Shown here piece by piece: positions 35,119 through 43,776 of a stretch of 64,000 nucleotides of DNA. Position numbers and translations under genes: made by a program. The stretch comes from Alteromonadaceae bacterium Bs31 (GTDB lineage Bacteria; Pseudomonadota; Gammaproteobacteria; Pseudomonadales; Cellvibrionaceae), in contig FXAI01000007.1 of assembly GCA_900177435.1 (NCBI GenBank), positions 64,501 to 128,500 of the forward strand, in the 5' to 3' direction. Position 1 is the first letter of the stretch; each line of letters begins with the position of its first letter. The notes below the pieces were generated by a model. That model saw only the letters and a program-made list of their open reading frames with translations. It made no database searches and was not told the origin of the DNA.

Positions 35119-35877
35119 CTACCCAACAACAAACCACTCGGAAACACGATCTTGCTCTGCGATGCGCAGGCTTGCACCCTCGAGCGGCGTTTTTTGAAAT
35201 AAAGCCTCTACCAGACGAGGACAATTGTTGTTTTCACTGATATGGCCCAGCACTAGAAGCTGCAGCTGCTCCAGAGAAATGTTTGCCAGCAGCTTTGCAG
35301 CTTGCTGATTATTCAGGTGCCCCCAACTACCGCCCACCCGCGCTTTTAAACTGTAGGGGTAAGGGCCTTGAGCTAACATGTCGACATCGTGGTTGGCTTC
35401 AAGCAAGAGCGCGTCACATTGAGCATAAGCTTGCTCCACATGAGGAGTGATATGCCCAAGATCAGTGAGCACACCGAGAGTTTTACCTGCGTAACTAAAA
35501 ACAAACTGCGCGGGCTCGCGGGAATCATGGGGAACTGCCACAGGGGTAATGTGTGTGTCGGCGATAGAAAAGCTCTGGTAGCCATGGATCAGCTTTAGGT
35601 TTTCTATTTTGCCATAATCGCGGCTTAGAAACGTACCTGCGGTCATGTATACCGGCAATCGGTATTTTCTCGCTAAGGCACCCAGGCCTTTACAGTGATC
35701 GCTGTGTTCATGAGTGAGCAATACGGCATTAAGCTGCGAAGCATTCACCTCTAGCTGGAGCAGGCGTTGCTCCAACTCTTTTACAGTAAAGCCGCAGTCC
35801 AGCAGCAGCAGAGTTTCACCTGCCCGGATGAGGGTTGAGTTACCCTTGCTCCCGCTTCCAAGGACGGCGAAATGCAC
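35119..35877 (-). CDS. MBL-fold metallohydrolase (YycJ/WalJ-like)
   Basis: A 252-residue metallo-beta-lactamase-fold hydrolase. HxHxDH is intact in VLLTHEHSDHCKGLGAL, with further metal ligands in AVPHDSREPAQF, GVLTDLGHITPH and LLVLGHISENNN. The opening FAVLGSGSKGNSTLI is typical of YycJ-type proteins, which act on nucleic acids or cyclic phosphodiesters in other bacteria; the substrate here is not known. It starts with GTG on the last base of the bamC stop (TAGTG), so it is translated with bamC. Confidence 0.86.
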   Translation of the reverse strand: MHFAVLGSGSKGNSTLIRAGETLLLLDCGFTVKELEQRLLQLEVNASQLNAVLLTHEHSDHCKGLGALARKYRLPVYMTAGTFLSRDYGKIENLKLIHGYQSFSIADTHITPVAVPHDSREPAQFVFSYAGKTLGVLTDLGHITPHVEQAYAQCDALLLEANHDVDMLAQGPYPYSLKARVGGSWGHLNNQQAAKLLANISLEQLQLLVLGHISENNNCPRLVEALFQKTPLEGASLRIAEQDRVSEWFVVG

Positions 35878-37079
35878 TAAATTAAATTCTTGCGCAGTAG
35901 CCTGAGAAACTCTTTTGCATGGGCATCGGGCAAGCGCTCGCCGCGAGTATCACGAATGTTTACCAGCACGTACTCACCCTGCTCATGTAAAACGATCAGG
36001 TAGCCCATTGGGTCTTTCAGGCTTTCGGCCGAAAACTTTACACCGGGTATCTCAGAAAAGCGTGCTTTTACTGTCGCTGAATTTTTTAAATTGGAGAGCA
36101 ACTGCTCCATTGAATAAGGTGCTTTGTTTGGAAGCGCTTCTCCGTCGCTCCAAAATGCAAGCTTGGAGAAAAAGCCTTCGCCATCTTCATCGTAAGGCGC
36201 ATACCCTACATATAACAGCCCTTCGTTTACCCTGTCTTCCCAGATCTTAAAGCCTTCTCGGTCCGATGCATGACTTACCGTCGCCCAGGCACGCTTGTTC
36301 GGTAGCCGCAGCTGGAGTGTTGGCTCACCGTCAAAACGCGTAAAACCGGCCTTTAAATCACCGCCGACATTCTGCCCCAACAGCGAGGCCGCATTGTTAT
36401 CAACGGTTAAGGCAAGGGAGTTAGCTAACTCTTTGAGCATCCAGGCTTCTCGCTCCGGGTCATCACTAGTTTGCGGCCACGGAAGCTCCACCAGCCCTTC
36501 TTTGAACATACTTTGCGGGCGCGTCATATGCGTTATATGAATTTCGGTCGTATCGGGATGGATACCTTTCTCCAATCGAATCCTAAAGCGAACGGCATTG
36601 TCAGCATCATCACTAAATTCCAACCAGTCGGTCAGTATTAAACCTGCTGTGGCGTTGCTCACTGCCACATCCACTTCGGTTTCTGCCAAAAAGAACTGTG
36701 TACGCGGCCAGACCTGGGCGGTGGAAGCATTTAGATATATCCAGCGCTTACCGCCAAGTTTTTGAATTTTTACACCAACTTCACTTTTGTCGCCCATGGG
36801 CAGAGGGCGGGGTACTTTGTACTCTTCGAGAGTAACCGTATCGCCAAACTCATCTACGGCGCTGACACCAGGCACCTGATACATAGGTTCAATAGAGACA
36901 CTCTCCATGCCCTCAGGTAATTCGATTTTTTTGATTGGCCCAGAGCCGAGGTAATCGGAACCGCGGCCACGGAATACGCCGTGCTTGCCAAAAAACGTGC
37001 TGCAGCCAGCCAACCATAGGAGGAGCAAGATGAAGGAAGCACGTGCGAGTATGGAGATAGGAAGAAACTTGGACATCAT
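35877..37079 (-). CDS. bamC: Outer membrane protein assembly lipoprotein BamC
   Basis: BamC (NlpB) is a lipoprotein part of the BAM complex. The signal ends LLLWLAGCSTFFGKHG, with the lipobox Cys, and is followed by the unstructured segment that lies against BamD (YLGSGPIKKIELPEGM). Two helix-grip domains follow, with the second in LLYVGYAPYDEDGEG through RYVLVNIRDTRG-type sequence. 400 residues is somewhat longer than E. coli BamC (344). It comes after dapA, the order seen in E. coli and Pseudomonas, and its stop overlaps the MBL gene start. Confidence 0.9.
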   Translation of the reverse strand: MMSKFLPISILARASFILLLLWLAGCSTFFGKHGVFRGRGSDYLGSGPIKKIELPEGMESVSIEPMYQVPGVSAVDEFGDTVTLEEYKVPRPLPMGDKSEVGVKIQKLGGKRWIYLNASTAQVWPRTQFFLAETEVDVAVSNATAGLILTDWLEFSDDADNAVRFRIRLEKGIHPDTTEIHITHMTRPQSMFKEGLVELPWPQTSDDPEREAWMLKELANSLALTVDNNAASLLGQNVGGDLKAGFTRFDGEPTLQLRLPNKRAWATVSHASDREGFKIWEDRVNEGLLYVGYAPYDEDGEGFFSKLAFWSDGEALPNKAPYSMEQLLSNLKNSATVKARFSEIPGVKFSAESLKDPMGYLIVLHEQGEYVLVNIRDTRGERLPDAHAKEFLRLLRKNLI

Positions 37080-37114
37080 TACAAATTCATTATTGTGTTA
37101 TAGCGCTCAGCGCC

Positions 37115-37999
37115 TTAAGCGGGCACCAAGCTTCTGGCACTTTCCATCGCTGCGGCGAGCGTTGAGTGATGCTCGTGCGCCAAAGGCGTTAGCGGAAGGC
37201 GCAAGCTGTTACTCATAAAACCCAACTCAGAAACTGCCCACTTCACGGGAATCGGGTTAGCCTCAAGGAACAGCGCATTGTTCACTGCCGACAGCGCATT
37301 ATCAATTTCTCGAGCTGCTTCGACATCACCGTTGAGCAGCAGTTCACACATGCGAGCACATAGATCAGGAAAAACGTTAGCGCTTACAGAAATTTCTCCA
37401 CAACCACCATTTACCATAAACTCCAGCGCGGTAGCATCGTCACCCGATAAAAATACAAAATCATCGGGCGTAACAGCACGCAGTTGCTTCAAGCGCTCAA
37501 TACTGCCTGTCGCTTCTTTAATGCCAATAATATTGTCTACTTTTGACAGACGCGAAACCGTTTCGGGAAGCAGATCTACAGCCGTTCTGCCCGGCACGTT
37601 ATACAAGAGCTGCGGTATCGCTACACGCTCCGCAATGTACTTGTGGTGCTGGTACAAACCCTCCTGAGATGGTTTGTTGTAGTAAGGGGTTACTAACAGG
37701 CAGGCATCCGCTTTTGCTGCTTTTGCAGCTTCGGTCAGCTCCAGCGCTTCGGAAGTTGAATTAGCACCAGTACCGGCAATAACAGGAATTCGGCCATTCA
37801 CCTGAGTAACAACCGCGCGAATAACCTCAGCGTGCTCGGCCATACTGAGGGTTGCACTCTCACCGGTGGTACCCACCGCAACGATTGCGTGTGTACCCTG
37901 CTCAATATGCCAGTCTACAAGTTTATGCAGGCCATCCCAGTCCAGCGAGGTGTCCGCTTTCATGGGTGTCACTAATGCGACCATGCTGCCTGTAAACAT
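37115..37999 (-). CDS. dapA: 4-hydroxy-tetrahydrodipicolinate synthase
   Basis: DapA condenses pyruvate with aspartate semialdehyde, the first committed step toward diaminopimelate and lysine. FTGSMVALVTPMKADTSLD opens the TIM barrel, GTTGESATLSMAEH is the substrate-binding signature, and the Schiff-base lysine is in IIGIKEATGSIERL. The ATG at 37999 has GGAG six bases upstream (294 residues); an in-frame TTG at 38011 overlaps that site. dapC, dapD and dapE are also in this window. Confidence 0.96.
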   Translation of the reverse strand: MFTGSMVALVTPMKADTSLDWDGLHKLVDWHIEQGTHAIVAVGTTGESATLSMAEHAEVIRAVVTQVNGRIPVIAGTGANSTSEALELTEAAKAAKADACLLVTPYYNKPSQEGLYQHHKYIAERVAIPQLLYNVPGRTAVDLLPETVSRLSKVDNIIGIKEATGSIERLKQLRAVTPDDFVFLSGDDATALEFMVNGGCGEISVSANVFPDLCARMCELLLNGDVEAAREIDNALSAVNNALFLEANPIPVKWAVSELGFMSNSLRLPLTPLAHEHHSTLAAAMESARSLVPA

Positions 38000-38143
38000 A
38001 CTGTGCTCCAAGATGTGTGTGCCGAAAGGACGGCAATGTTACTGATGTGTGAAGGTACTCTCAACCACTTTGATCAAATGCCCGGTTAATGCAGCAGGGC
38101 AAGTTGTTAAAAACCCACAAAAGCAGGTTTTCAACAGCCTTGT

Positions 38144-39187
38144 CTAGGGCGAAGGGTTGGGGTAACGCTGGTGTATCTGCTCAATGCCAGCAAGCACCTC
38201 GTCACTTAAGCTGAGGTCCACACTGGCGATATTGCTCTTTAACTGCGCCATACTCGTAGCGCCGATAATATTCGCCGTTACAAACTCCCTGCTGTTTACA
38301 TAAGCGAGGGCCATCTGTGCTGGATCGAGGCCGTGTTCTCGAGCAAGGTTAACATAGGCCTGCACTGCCTCTTCTGCATTCACTTTGCCGTAGCGGGTAA
38401 AACGCGTGAACAGCGTTAAACGAGCACCTTCCGGCTTTGCACCGCCCAGGTATTTGCCGCTAAGTACACCAAAAGCAAGGGGAGAATAGGCAAGCAGCCC
38501 TACTTTCTCGCGCATGGAAAACTCTGCACAGCCAACTTCATAGCTGCGATTCACCAGGCTGTAAGGGTTCTGAATGCTTGCAATGCGAGAAAAACCCTTC
38601 TCTTGCGCCAGGCGTAAATATTCATGCACCCCCCAGGCGGATTCATTGGATAGCCCGATATGCCGCACTTTTCCAGCTTTAACCAGCTCACTCATCGCCT
38701 CCAGAGTTTCCTCCACAGCAACACCATCATCGTCACCATGCGTATAACCCAGTTGACCAAAAAAGTTGGTCTGCCGCTCCGGCCAGTGGATTTGATACAA
38801 ATCCACATAATCCGTTTTCAAACGTTTGAGCGAGGCATCTAGAGCAGCGTTTATTTGCCTTTTGTTGAGACGAGCACCGTCGCGTATATGGCCAACGCCA
38901 GAATTTTTATCACTGCGCCCAGTCACCTTGGTGGCGATCACTAACTTGTTACGCAGTTTTCTGGCGGCGAGCCAGTTACCCAGTATCTCTTCGGTGAGGC
39001 CATAGGTTTCAGGCTTTGGAGGCACGGGGTACATTTCTGCAAGGTCAAAGAAATTAACCCCCTTGTCGACAGCGTAATCCATCTGCTGAAAAGCATCCTC
39101 CTGCGTGTTTTGCTCTCCCCAGGTCATACTACCCAAGCAGATTAAACTCACATCAATATCACTTTTACCCAGCTTTCGGAACTGCAT
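38144..39187 (-). CDS. Tas-like NADP(H)-dependent aldo-keto reductase
   Basis: A 347-residue aldo-keto reductase of the Tas type. FRKLGKSDIDVSLICLGSMTWG and FFDLAEMYPVPPKPETYGLT are characteristic of Tas, with the catalytic Asp, Tyr and Lys (IATKVTGRS) of the family and the cofactor end at ANIIGATSMAQLKSNI. GGAG five bases before the ATG supports the start. Its physiological substrate is not known; E. coli Tas was found through prephenate dehydrogenase suppression. It stands alone between fabV and dapA. Confidence 0.9.
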   Translation of the reverse strand: MQFRKLGKSDIDVSLICLGSMTWGEQNTQEDAFQQMDYAVDKGVNFFDLAEMYPVPPKPETYGLTEEILGNWLAARKLRNKLVIATKVTGRSDKNSGVGHIRDGARLNKRQINAALDASLKRLKTDYVDLYQIHWPERQTNFFGQLGYTHGDDDGVAVEETLEAMSELVKAGKVRHIGLSNESAWGVHEYLRLAQEKGFSRIASIQNPYSLVNRSYEVGCAEFSMREKVGLLAYSPLAFGVLSGKYLGGAKPEGARLTLFTRFTRYGKVNAEEAVQAYVNLAREHGLDPAQMALAYVNSREFVTANIIGATSMAQLKSNIASVDLSLSDEVLAGIEQIHQRYPNPSP

Positions 39188-39235
39188 GTAAACTCCCCCA
39201 ACGGTTTTCCTAGTCGACGCGAACCAAGCGGCCTG

Positions 39236-40426
39236 TTATTCAACCAATGGCAGCTCAACCAGCGGACTGAGATCTTCGTCGTAATCTACGCCCTCAAACT
39301 CAAAGCCAAACAGCCGGAGAAACTCGGTTTGATAGCCTTTAAAATCGGTAATATCGAGCAGGTTTTCTTCAGTCACCTTCTGCCACAGCTGTTCCACTTC
39401 GTCCTGTACGGCCGGAGCCAGCTCAAGCTCATCCACGCGGTAGCGCTTAGCATCATCCAAACGCGGAGTGTCAGTGTACAAGCCTTCGGTGAACAAACGA
39501 TAAAGCTGTTCAATGCAGCCCTCATGAGAACCCTGTTCTTTCATCACTTTAAACAGGGTGGAGAGATAAAGCGGCATGATGGGAATAGCCGACGACGCCT
39601 GAGTAACAACCGCCTTAAGGACACCGACTTTGGCATCACCAGCCAATGGCGCAAGGGATTCGTTAATTTCTCGCGCCGCTCTATCCAGGTCTTCTTTTGC
39701 TTTACCAATGGTGGCCTTGCCATAAATCGGCCAGGTAAGCTTCTCGCCAAGATAGGTGTAGGCAACCGACTTACACCCTTCGGCTAAAACGCCAGCCTGC
39801 TGCAATGCGCTCATCCACAATTGCCAATCCTCCCCCCCCATAACTTTAACGGTGTTGGCAATTTCTTCTTCAGAGGCAGGCTCAACGGTCGCCTCGCTGA
39901 TTTTCATGGTGTCGGTATTGAGACTTTTTGATACGTAGGTTTTCCCGACAGGCTTGAGTACAGAGGAATAAACGTCCCCCGTATCCGGATCCTGTCTACG
40001 CGGCGACGCCAGGCTGTATACCACCAGATCGATCTTACCCATCTCCTGCTGGATCACCTTAATAGCTTTTTCTCTGGCCTGATGAGAAAAAGCGTCGCCG
40101 TTAATATTCTTTGCCCATAAGCCGGCTTTATCCGCTGCCTGCTGAAACGCAGCAGCATTGTAAAAGCCAGCTGTACCGGTTTTTCGCTCGGTAGGTGGCT
40201 TCTCAAAAAACAGCCCAAGGGTTTTTGCGCCACAACCAAAGGCGGCACTTATACGCGACGCCAAGCCATAGCCCGTAGAGGCTCCAATGACCAAAACGTT
40301 TTTCGGACCATTCTCGATCTGCGGTTGAGACTGGATGTATTCGATCTGCTGCTGTACGTTTGCAGCACAGCCTTTGGGATGGGCGTTAGTACAAATAAAG
40401 CCTCGGACTTTGGGTTTAATGATCAT
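39236..40426 (-). CDS. fabV: FabV-type trans-2-enoyl-ACP reductase
   Basis: FabV reduces enoyl-ACP in the last step of each fatty acid elongation cycle, replacing or adding to FabI, and members of this family tolerate triclosan. The 396-residue length, N-terminal [15 protein letters not shown], the Rossmann motif [11 protein letters not shown] (residues 48-58) and the Y-x8-K active site Y235 to K244 ([11 protein letters not shown]) are diagnostic. AGGA nine bases before the ATG fits. No other fatty acid gene adjoins it. Confidence 0.95.
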   Translation of the reverse strand: MIIKPKVRGFICTNAHPKGCAANVQQQIEYIQSQPQIENGPKNVLVIGASTGYGLASRISAAFGCGAKTLGLFFEKPPTERKTGTAGFYNAAAFQQAADKAGLWAKNINGDAFSHQAREKAIKVIQQEMGKIDLVVYSLASPRRQDPDTGDVYSSVLKPVGKTYVSKSLNTDTMKISEATVEPASEEEIANTVKVMGGEDWQLWMSALQQAGVLAEGCKSVAYTYLGEKLTWPIYGKATIGKAKEDLDRAAREINESLAPLAGDAKVGVLKAVVTQASSAIPIMPLYLSTLFKVMKEQGSHEGCIEQLYRLFTEGLYTDTPRLDDAKRYRVDELELAPAVQDEVEQLWQKVTEENLLDITDFKGYQTEFLRLFGFEFEGVDYDEDLSPLVELPLVE

Positions 40427-40790
40427 TCAGATTATTCCTGCCATTGTTATTGCTAAGCGCTTGTCTATGCTTGCTGCGCCATTTTGAGGTGCTTTAGTAA
40501 ATCCTGAAGCCTTACCTTATACTGCACAGCCAAGCGGGGCATTATATCTACCCAAGCCCCCTCATAACTACCCTTGCATTATGGTTAAATTGCGCAATGC
40601 CACTTCACCCCTGCGGAAAGACACACCACTGTCTGACGTCGACGTCTTGTTGGTGGGCCAGGCAGCGACACAAAAGCAGGCCTCTATCGGAGCTATTTCA
40701 GTGCCATGCACTTACCCGGGCAAGCTCCATTTGGCCCTGGGCGCAGACGCTGTAGCTAAACGTGCAATTATTGCTGCACCTCACTGATCA
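40427..40790. other. Intergenic stretch with an unconvincing 68-codon ORF
   Basis: 364 bases between the divergent fabV and glycosyltransferase genes. An ATG-started frame at 40581-40787 ends three bases before the next gene, but it has no ribosome binding site and no recognisable family. A 12-base palindrome GACGTCGACGTC lies at 40635-40646. I see no clear promoter. Confidence 0.4.
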
Positions 40791-42032
40791 ATGAATATCA
40801 CTACAAACCAAAAAAAATATTTGGACACCTATGCCGAAGCTGAAACAGCTATGCTCGAGACATTTCCAGATATCCGCTTTAAACAGTGCGTGCTTATCCC
40901 GGCCCGAGACGAAAGCAGCGCTTTCTTGCAGCGTTTTATTGCCAGTTTCGACAAGCAAGAGCAAAAAATACTTCTGATTTTAATCATCAATCAGCCGGCC
41001 TCTCAGCCAGATCAAGGGTGCAATAAAAAGTTACACATCGAAGCCAGACAAATATTTAACAAGCAGCTTTGGCAAAACAAGCACCTGTGCCTTTCGGCCA
41101 GAGGCAACACTCATTTGTTATCACTAGACAGATACAGCACACGCAAAATCCCCGATGAGCAAGGGGTTGGCCTTGCGAGGAAGATCGGTGCGGATATAGC
41201 GTGCAAGCTCTATGCACAGGGAAAGCTGGAAAATCGCTGGGTTTATTGCAGTGACGCAGACGCCGTACTACCGGATAACTACTTTAGCGGAATACTTGAT
41301 CCCCGGACAAAAAATGCCTCAGCCATGGTATTTGATTTCGAGCATACCCGGCCACCAACAAGCCCGGACGATAAATGCTGGCATGCCACGCAATTATACC
41401 AGCAAGCGCTTAAATACTACCGCTCTGGCCTGGAATACGCTGGCTCGCCCTATGCTTTCTATACACTGGGTAGTACTCTGGCATTCTCTATCGAACATTA
41501 CTGCCAGAGCAGAGGCTTCCCCAAAAAGAGCGGTGGCGAAGATTTCTATCTTTTAAACAAGCTGGCAAAACTCGGTAACATTTTCTTCGACAAAAATATT
41601 CGAGTTAAGATCTACGCAAGAAAATCAGCGCGAGTTCCCTTCGGTACAGGGCCTGCCGTTGAAAAAATTATGGGCTTGAATTCACCCGATACAGATTACC
41701 TTTACTACCAGGCAGAAATATTTAAGCAGCTGAAGCAGGTATTGGTACAATTGCCTTTGTTCTGGCAAAACCTCCATGCGGACACTTTTCCGTTCGCCAG
41801 CGTTAAACTTACCCAGGCTGCAGAGGAGGGGCTAGGCTCTCTGAATATAGAAAAATTCCTGCAACATGCACAAAAACAGTGTAAGACCGAGCAGATGTTT
41901 TACCGACAATTTCACCAGTGGTTCGATGCCTTCAACACCTTAAAATTTATTCACTACCTGCAGAACAACTACCTACCGGCGCAGACGCTTTCTCGAGAAA
42001 TGGAATTATTAAATGGTTTTAGGAATGCCTGA
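40791..42032 (+). CDS. Glycosyltransferase-like protein (GT-A fold, family 2-like)
   Basis: A 413-residue predicted cytoplasmic protein. FKQCVLIPARDESSAFLQRF resembles the nucleotide-sugar entry strand of family 2 glycosyltransferases, and WVYCSDADAVLPDNYFSGIL supplies a DxD-like motif near the middle (about residue 155); KKSGGEDFYLLNKLAKLG resembles the acceptor-side ED motif. No membrane helix is seen. The sugar and acceptor are unknown. No Shine-Dalgarno is obvious at 40791. The 3' end overlaps the TauE-family gene by 20 bases, so the three genes here are probably one operon. Confidence 0.72.
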   Translation: MNITTNQKKYLDTYAEAETAMLETFPDIRFKQCVLIPARDESSAFLQRFIASFDKQEQKILLILIINQPASQPDQGCNKKLHIEARQIFNKQLWQNKHLCLSARGNTHLLSLDRYSTRKIPDEQGVGLARKIGADIACKLYAQGKLENRWVYCSDADAVLPDNYFSGILDPRTKNASAMVFDFEHTRPPTSPDDKCWHATQLYQQALKYYRSGLEYAGSPYAFYTLGSTLAFSIEHYCQSRGFPKKSGGEDFYLLNKLAKLGNIFFDKNIRVKIYARKSARVPFGTGPAVEKIMGLNSPDTDYLYYQAEIFKQLKQVLVQLPLFWQNLHADTFPFASVKLTQAAEEGLGSLNIEKFLQHAQKQCKTEQMFYRQFHQWFDAFNTLKFIHYLQNNYLPAQTLSREMELLNGFRNA

Positions 42033-42795
42033 GCTGGGCGAGCAAATACTGCTATTGGTGGTTTCGCTGATCGCCAACACCCTGTCTGCCACCGCCGGTG
42101 GCGGGGCCGGTCTTCTACAGCTGCCGCTGCTGCTGTTCATGGGGCTGGCATTTTCCACTGCCCTCGCAACCCATAAAATAGCCACCGTTGCGCTGGGTGT
42201 TGGAGCCACGTTAAAACATGCCCGCGAGGGCAACACCCATTTAAGGTTTGCCTTGTTCATTCTGGCCGCGGGCTTACCTGGGGTGTTTCTCGGTGCAAAC
42301 ATAATATTAAGCATTGACGAACGACACGCAAAGGTCGCTCTGGGCACGCTCACCATCGGCCTAGGAGTCTACTCACTGTTTAAAAAGAAGTTAGGGCAAA
42401 ATTTCTCACCTAAAAATCGTAATTTGACAGGCATGACAATAGGTGGCCTCATACTATTTAGTATCGGCTTCCTTAATGGTTCACTAACTTCAGGTACTGG
42501 CTTATTTGTTACTATGTGGCTGGTGCTTTGGTTTGGCTTGGACTATAAACGTGCAACCGCCTATACCATGATATTGGTGGGCATGTTCTGGAACGGCACA
42601 GGTGCTATTACCCTGGCGCTGCTAACAAGCGTTAAATGGTCCTGGCTACCGGTATTAATACTGTCTTCCCTGCTGGGAGGCTATCTTGGAGCGAGTATTT
42701 CTACCAAATACGGCAACCCCCTGATAAAAAAGGTGTTTGAATTCCTCACCATCTCCGTTGGCTTATCTCTCATTGTGAGCACCATTAATGGCTAA
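42013..42795 (+). CDS. TauE/SafE-family membrane transporter
   Basis: A 260-residue multi-pass membrane protein. The repeated Gly-rich entry segments (LSATAGGGAGLLQLPLLLFM and GFLNGSLTSGTGLFVTMWLV) are the two inverted halves of the TauE/SafE fold, with about eight membrane helices. Members are proposed to export sulfite or other anions; no sulfur genes lie near, so the cargo is unknown. It overlaps the glycosyltransferase gene by 20 bases and the CPBP gene by eight, which suggests shared function or at least shared control. Confidence 0.85.
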   Translation: MVLGMPELGEQILLLVVSLIANTLSATAGGGAGLLQLPLLLFMGLAFSTALATHKIATVALGVGATLKHAREGNTHLRFALFILAAGLPGVFLGANIILSIDERHAKVALGTLTIGLGVYSLFKKKLGQNFSPKNRNLTGMTIGGLILFSIGFLNGSLTSGTGLFVTMWLVLWFGLDYKRATAYTMILVGMFWNGTGAITLALLTSVKWSWLPVLILSSLLGGYLGASISTKYGNPLIKKVFEFLTISVGLSLIVSTING

Positions 42796-43627
42796 ATACT
42801 TTTTTCTCGACCCACGAAATATATTTGTTGCTTTAGATAGCATCGACCAGCAGGCCCCCTCCTATACGCTAAATCGCCACGATACTTTGCGCCGGATTTT
42901 TTGGACCCTGGCCTGTGTGTGTGTTTGCTTACTAATGATCCATTACCTCAAGTACAACACCAGCTTTAAAGCTGCATTGGTCATGCTGGCCAACTGGCAG
43001 GGTAAACAACAACATCATTATCTACTGGCCCTTCAAAGAAGCGACTACGCTCAATTGCTCTCTTATGTTTGGTGGACTTTCTGGCACGTGATTGGCTACG
43101 TAGTTATCCCATTTTTTGTCATTCGCTACAAATTTAAAACCAGCTTCGCAAGCATGGGGTGGCAGTTTAATGATACCCATAAACATTGCTTAGGCTATGT
43201 ACTGCTCCTTTCACCAATATTGTTTTTTATTTTTTTAGTTAGTTTTAGAGAGGATTTTCTGCAACACTATCCTTTCTACAAGCAAGCCGGCCGTAGCTGG
43301 TTTGATTTTCTCGTATGGGAAGCACTGTATCTTACCCAGTTTGTTTGCCTGGAATTCTTCTTTCGCGGCTTTATCATCAACGCTCTGCGGCCAGCAATTG
43401 GCGCTAACGCGGTTTGGGTTATGTGTGTACCCTACCTGATGATTCACTTCCCTAAACTCTGGCTGGAAGCCAGTGGTGCCATTCTTTTTGGTTTGTTTCT
43501 TGGAATTCTGGCATTGCGTTCTCGGTCAATTTGGGGAGGCTTTTTCGTGCACGCAGGTGTAGCGCTTGGAATGGATATCACATCCCTTATTCGACAAGGT
43601 TCTATTCCGACTCAGTTTTTCAATTAA
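42788..43627 (+). CDS. CPBP-family intramembrane protein (putative protease)
   Basis: A 279-residue protein with about six membrane helices. The three CPBP (Abi/Rce1) motifs are present in order: VCLEFFFRGFI, PYLMIHFPKLW and FVHAGVALGMD. The first motif normally reads EExxxR; here the first Glu is Leu (LEFFFR), so activity is uncertain, though the second Glu, Arg and the His residues remain. The family includes Rce1-like proteases and bacteriocin-immunity proteins. It overlaps the TauE-family gene by eight bases and is the last gene of the trio. Confidence 0.8.
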   Translation: MAKYFFLDPRNIFVALDSIDQQAPSYTLNRHDTLRRIFWTLACVCVCLLMIHYLKYNTSFKAALVMLANWQGKQQHHYLLALQRSDYAQLLSYVWWTFWHVIGYVVIPFFVIRYKFKTSFASMGWQFNDTHKHCLGYVLLLSPILFFIFLVSFREDFLQHYPFYKQAGRSWFDFLVWEALYLTQFVCLEFFFRGFIINALRPAIGANAVWVMCVPYLMIHFPKLWLEASGAILFGLFLGILALRSRSIWGGFFVHAGVALGMDITSLIRQGSIPTQFFN

Positions 43628-43699
43628 TACCCTCGTAATTATTTTCTTTAGCGGGAAAATCTGTTCAAATACAAAGATACGCTCTCCGTGGGCCTATCT

Positions 43700-43720
43700 A
43701 TGTTTGTTCCCGACAAACAT
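43700..43720. promoter_or_regulatory. Inverted repeat upstream of the GH5 gene
   Basis: ATGTTTGT and ACAAACAT form perfect eight-base arms around TCCCG, 57 bases before the GH5 start. CTCCGTGGG occurs on both sides (43684 and 43735). No T run follows, so an operator is likelier than a terminator. The cognate regulator is not known. Confidence 0.45.
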
Positions 43721-43776
43721 TGGAAATACACCCCCTCCGTGGGGCTAATAAAAATAAAAAATGCCGTGAGAATTGC

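Noticed and set aside
40635-40646. 12-base palindrome GACGTCGACGTC
   Set aside because: Short, isolated, no repeated copy or nearby promoter.
40581-40787. 68-codon plus-strand ORF ending three bases before the glycosyltransferase gene
   Set aside because: No ribosome binding site, no recognisable family, no compositional sign of coding. The closeness to the next ATG is suggestive but not enough.
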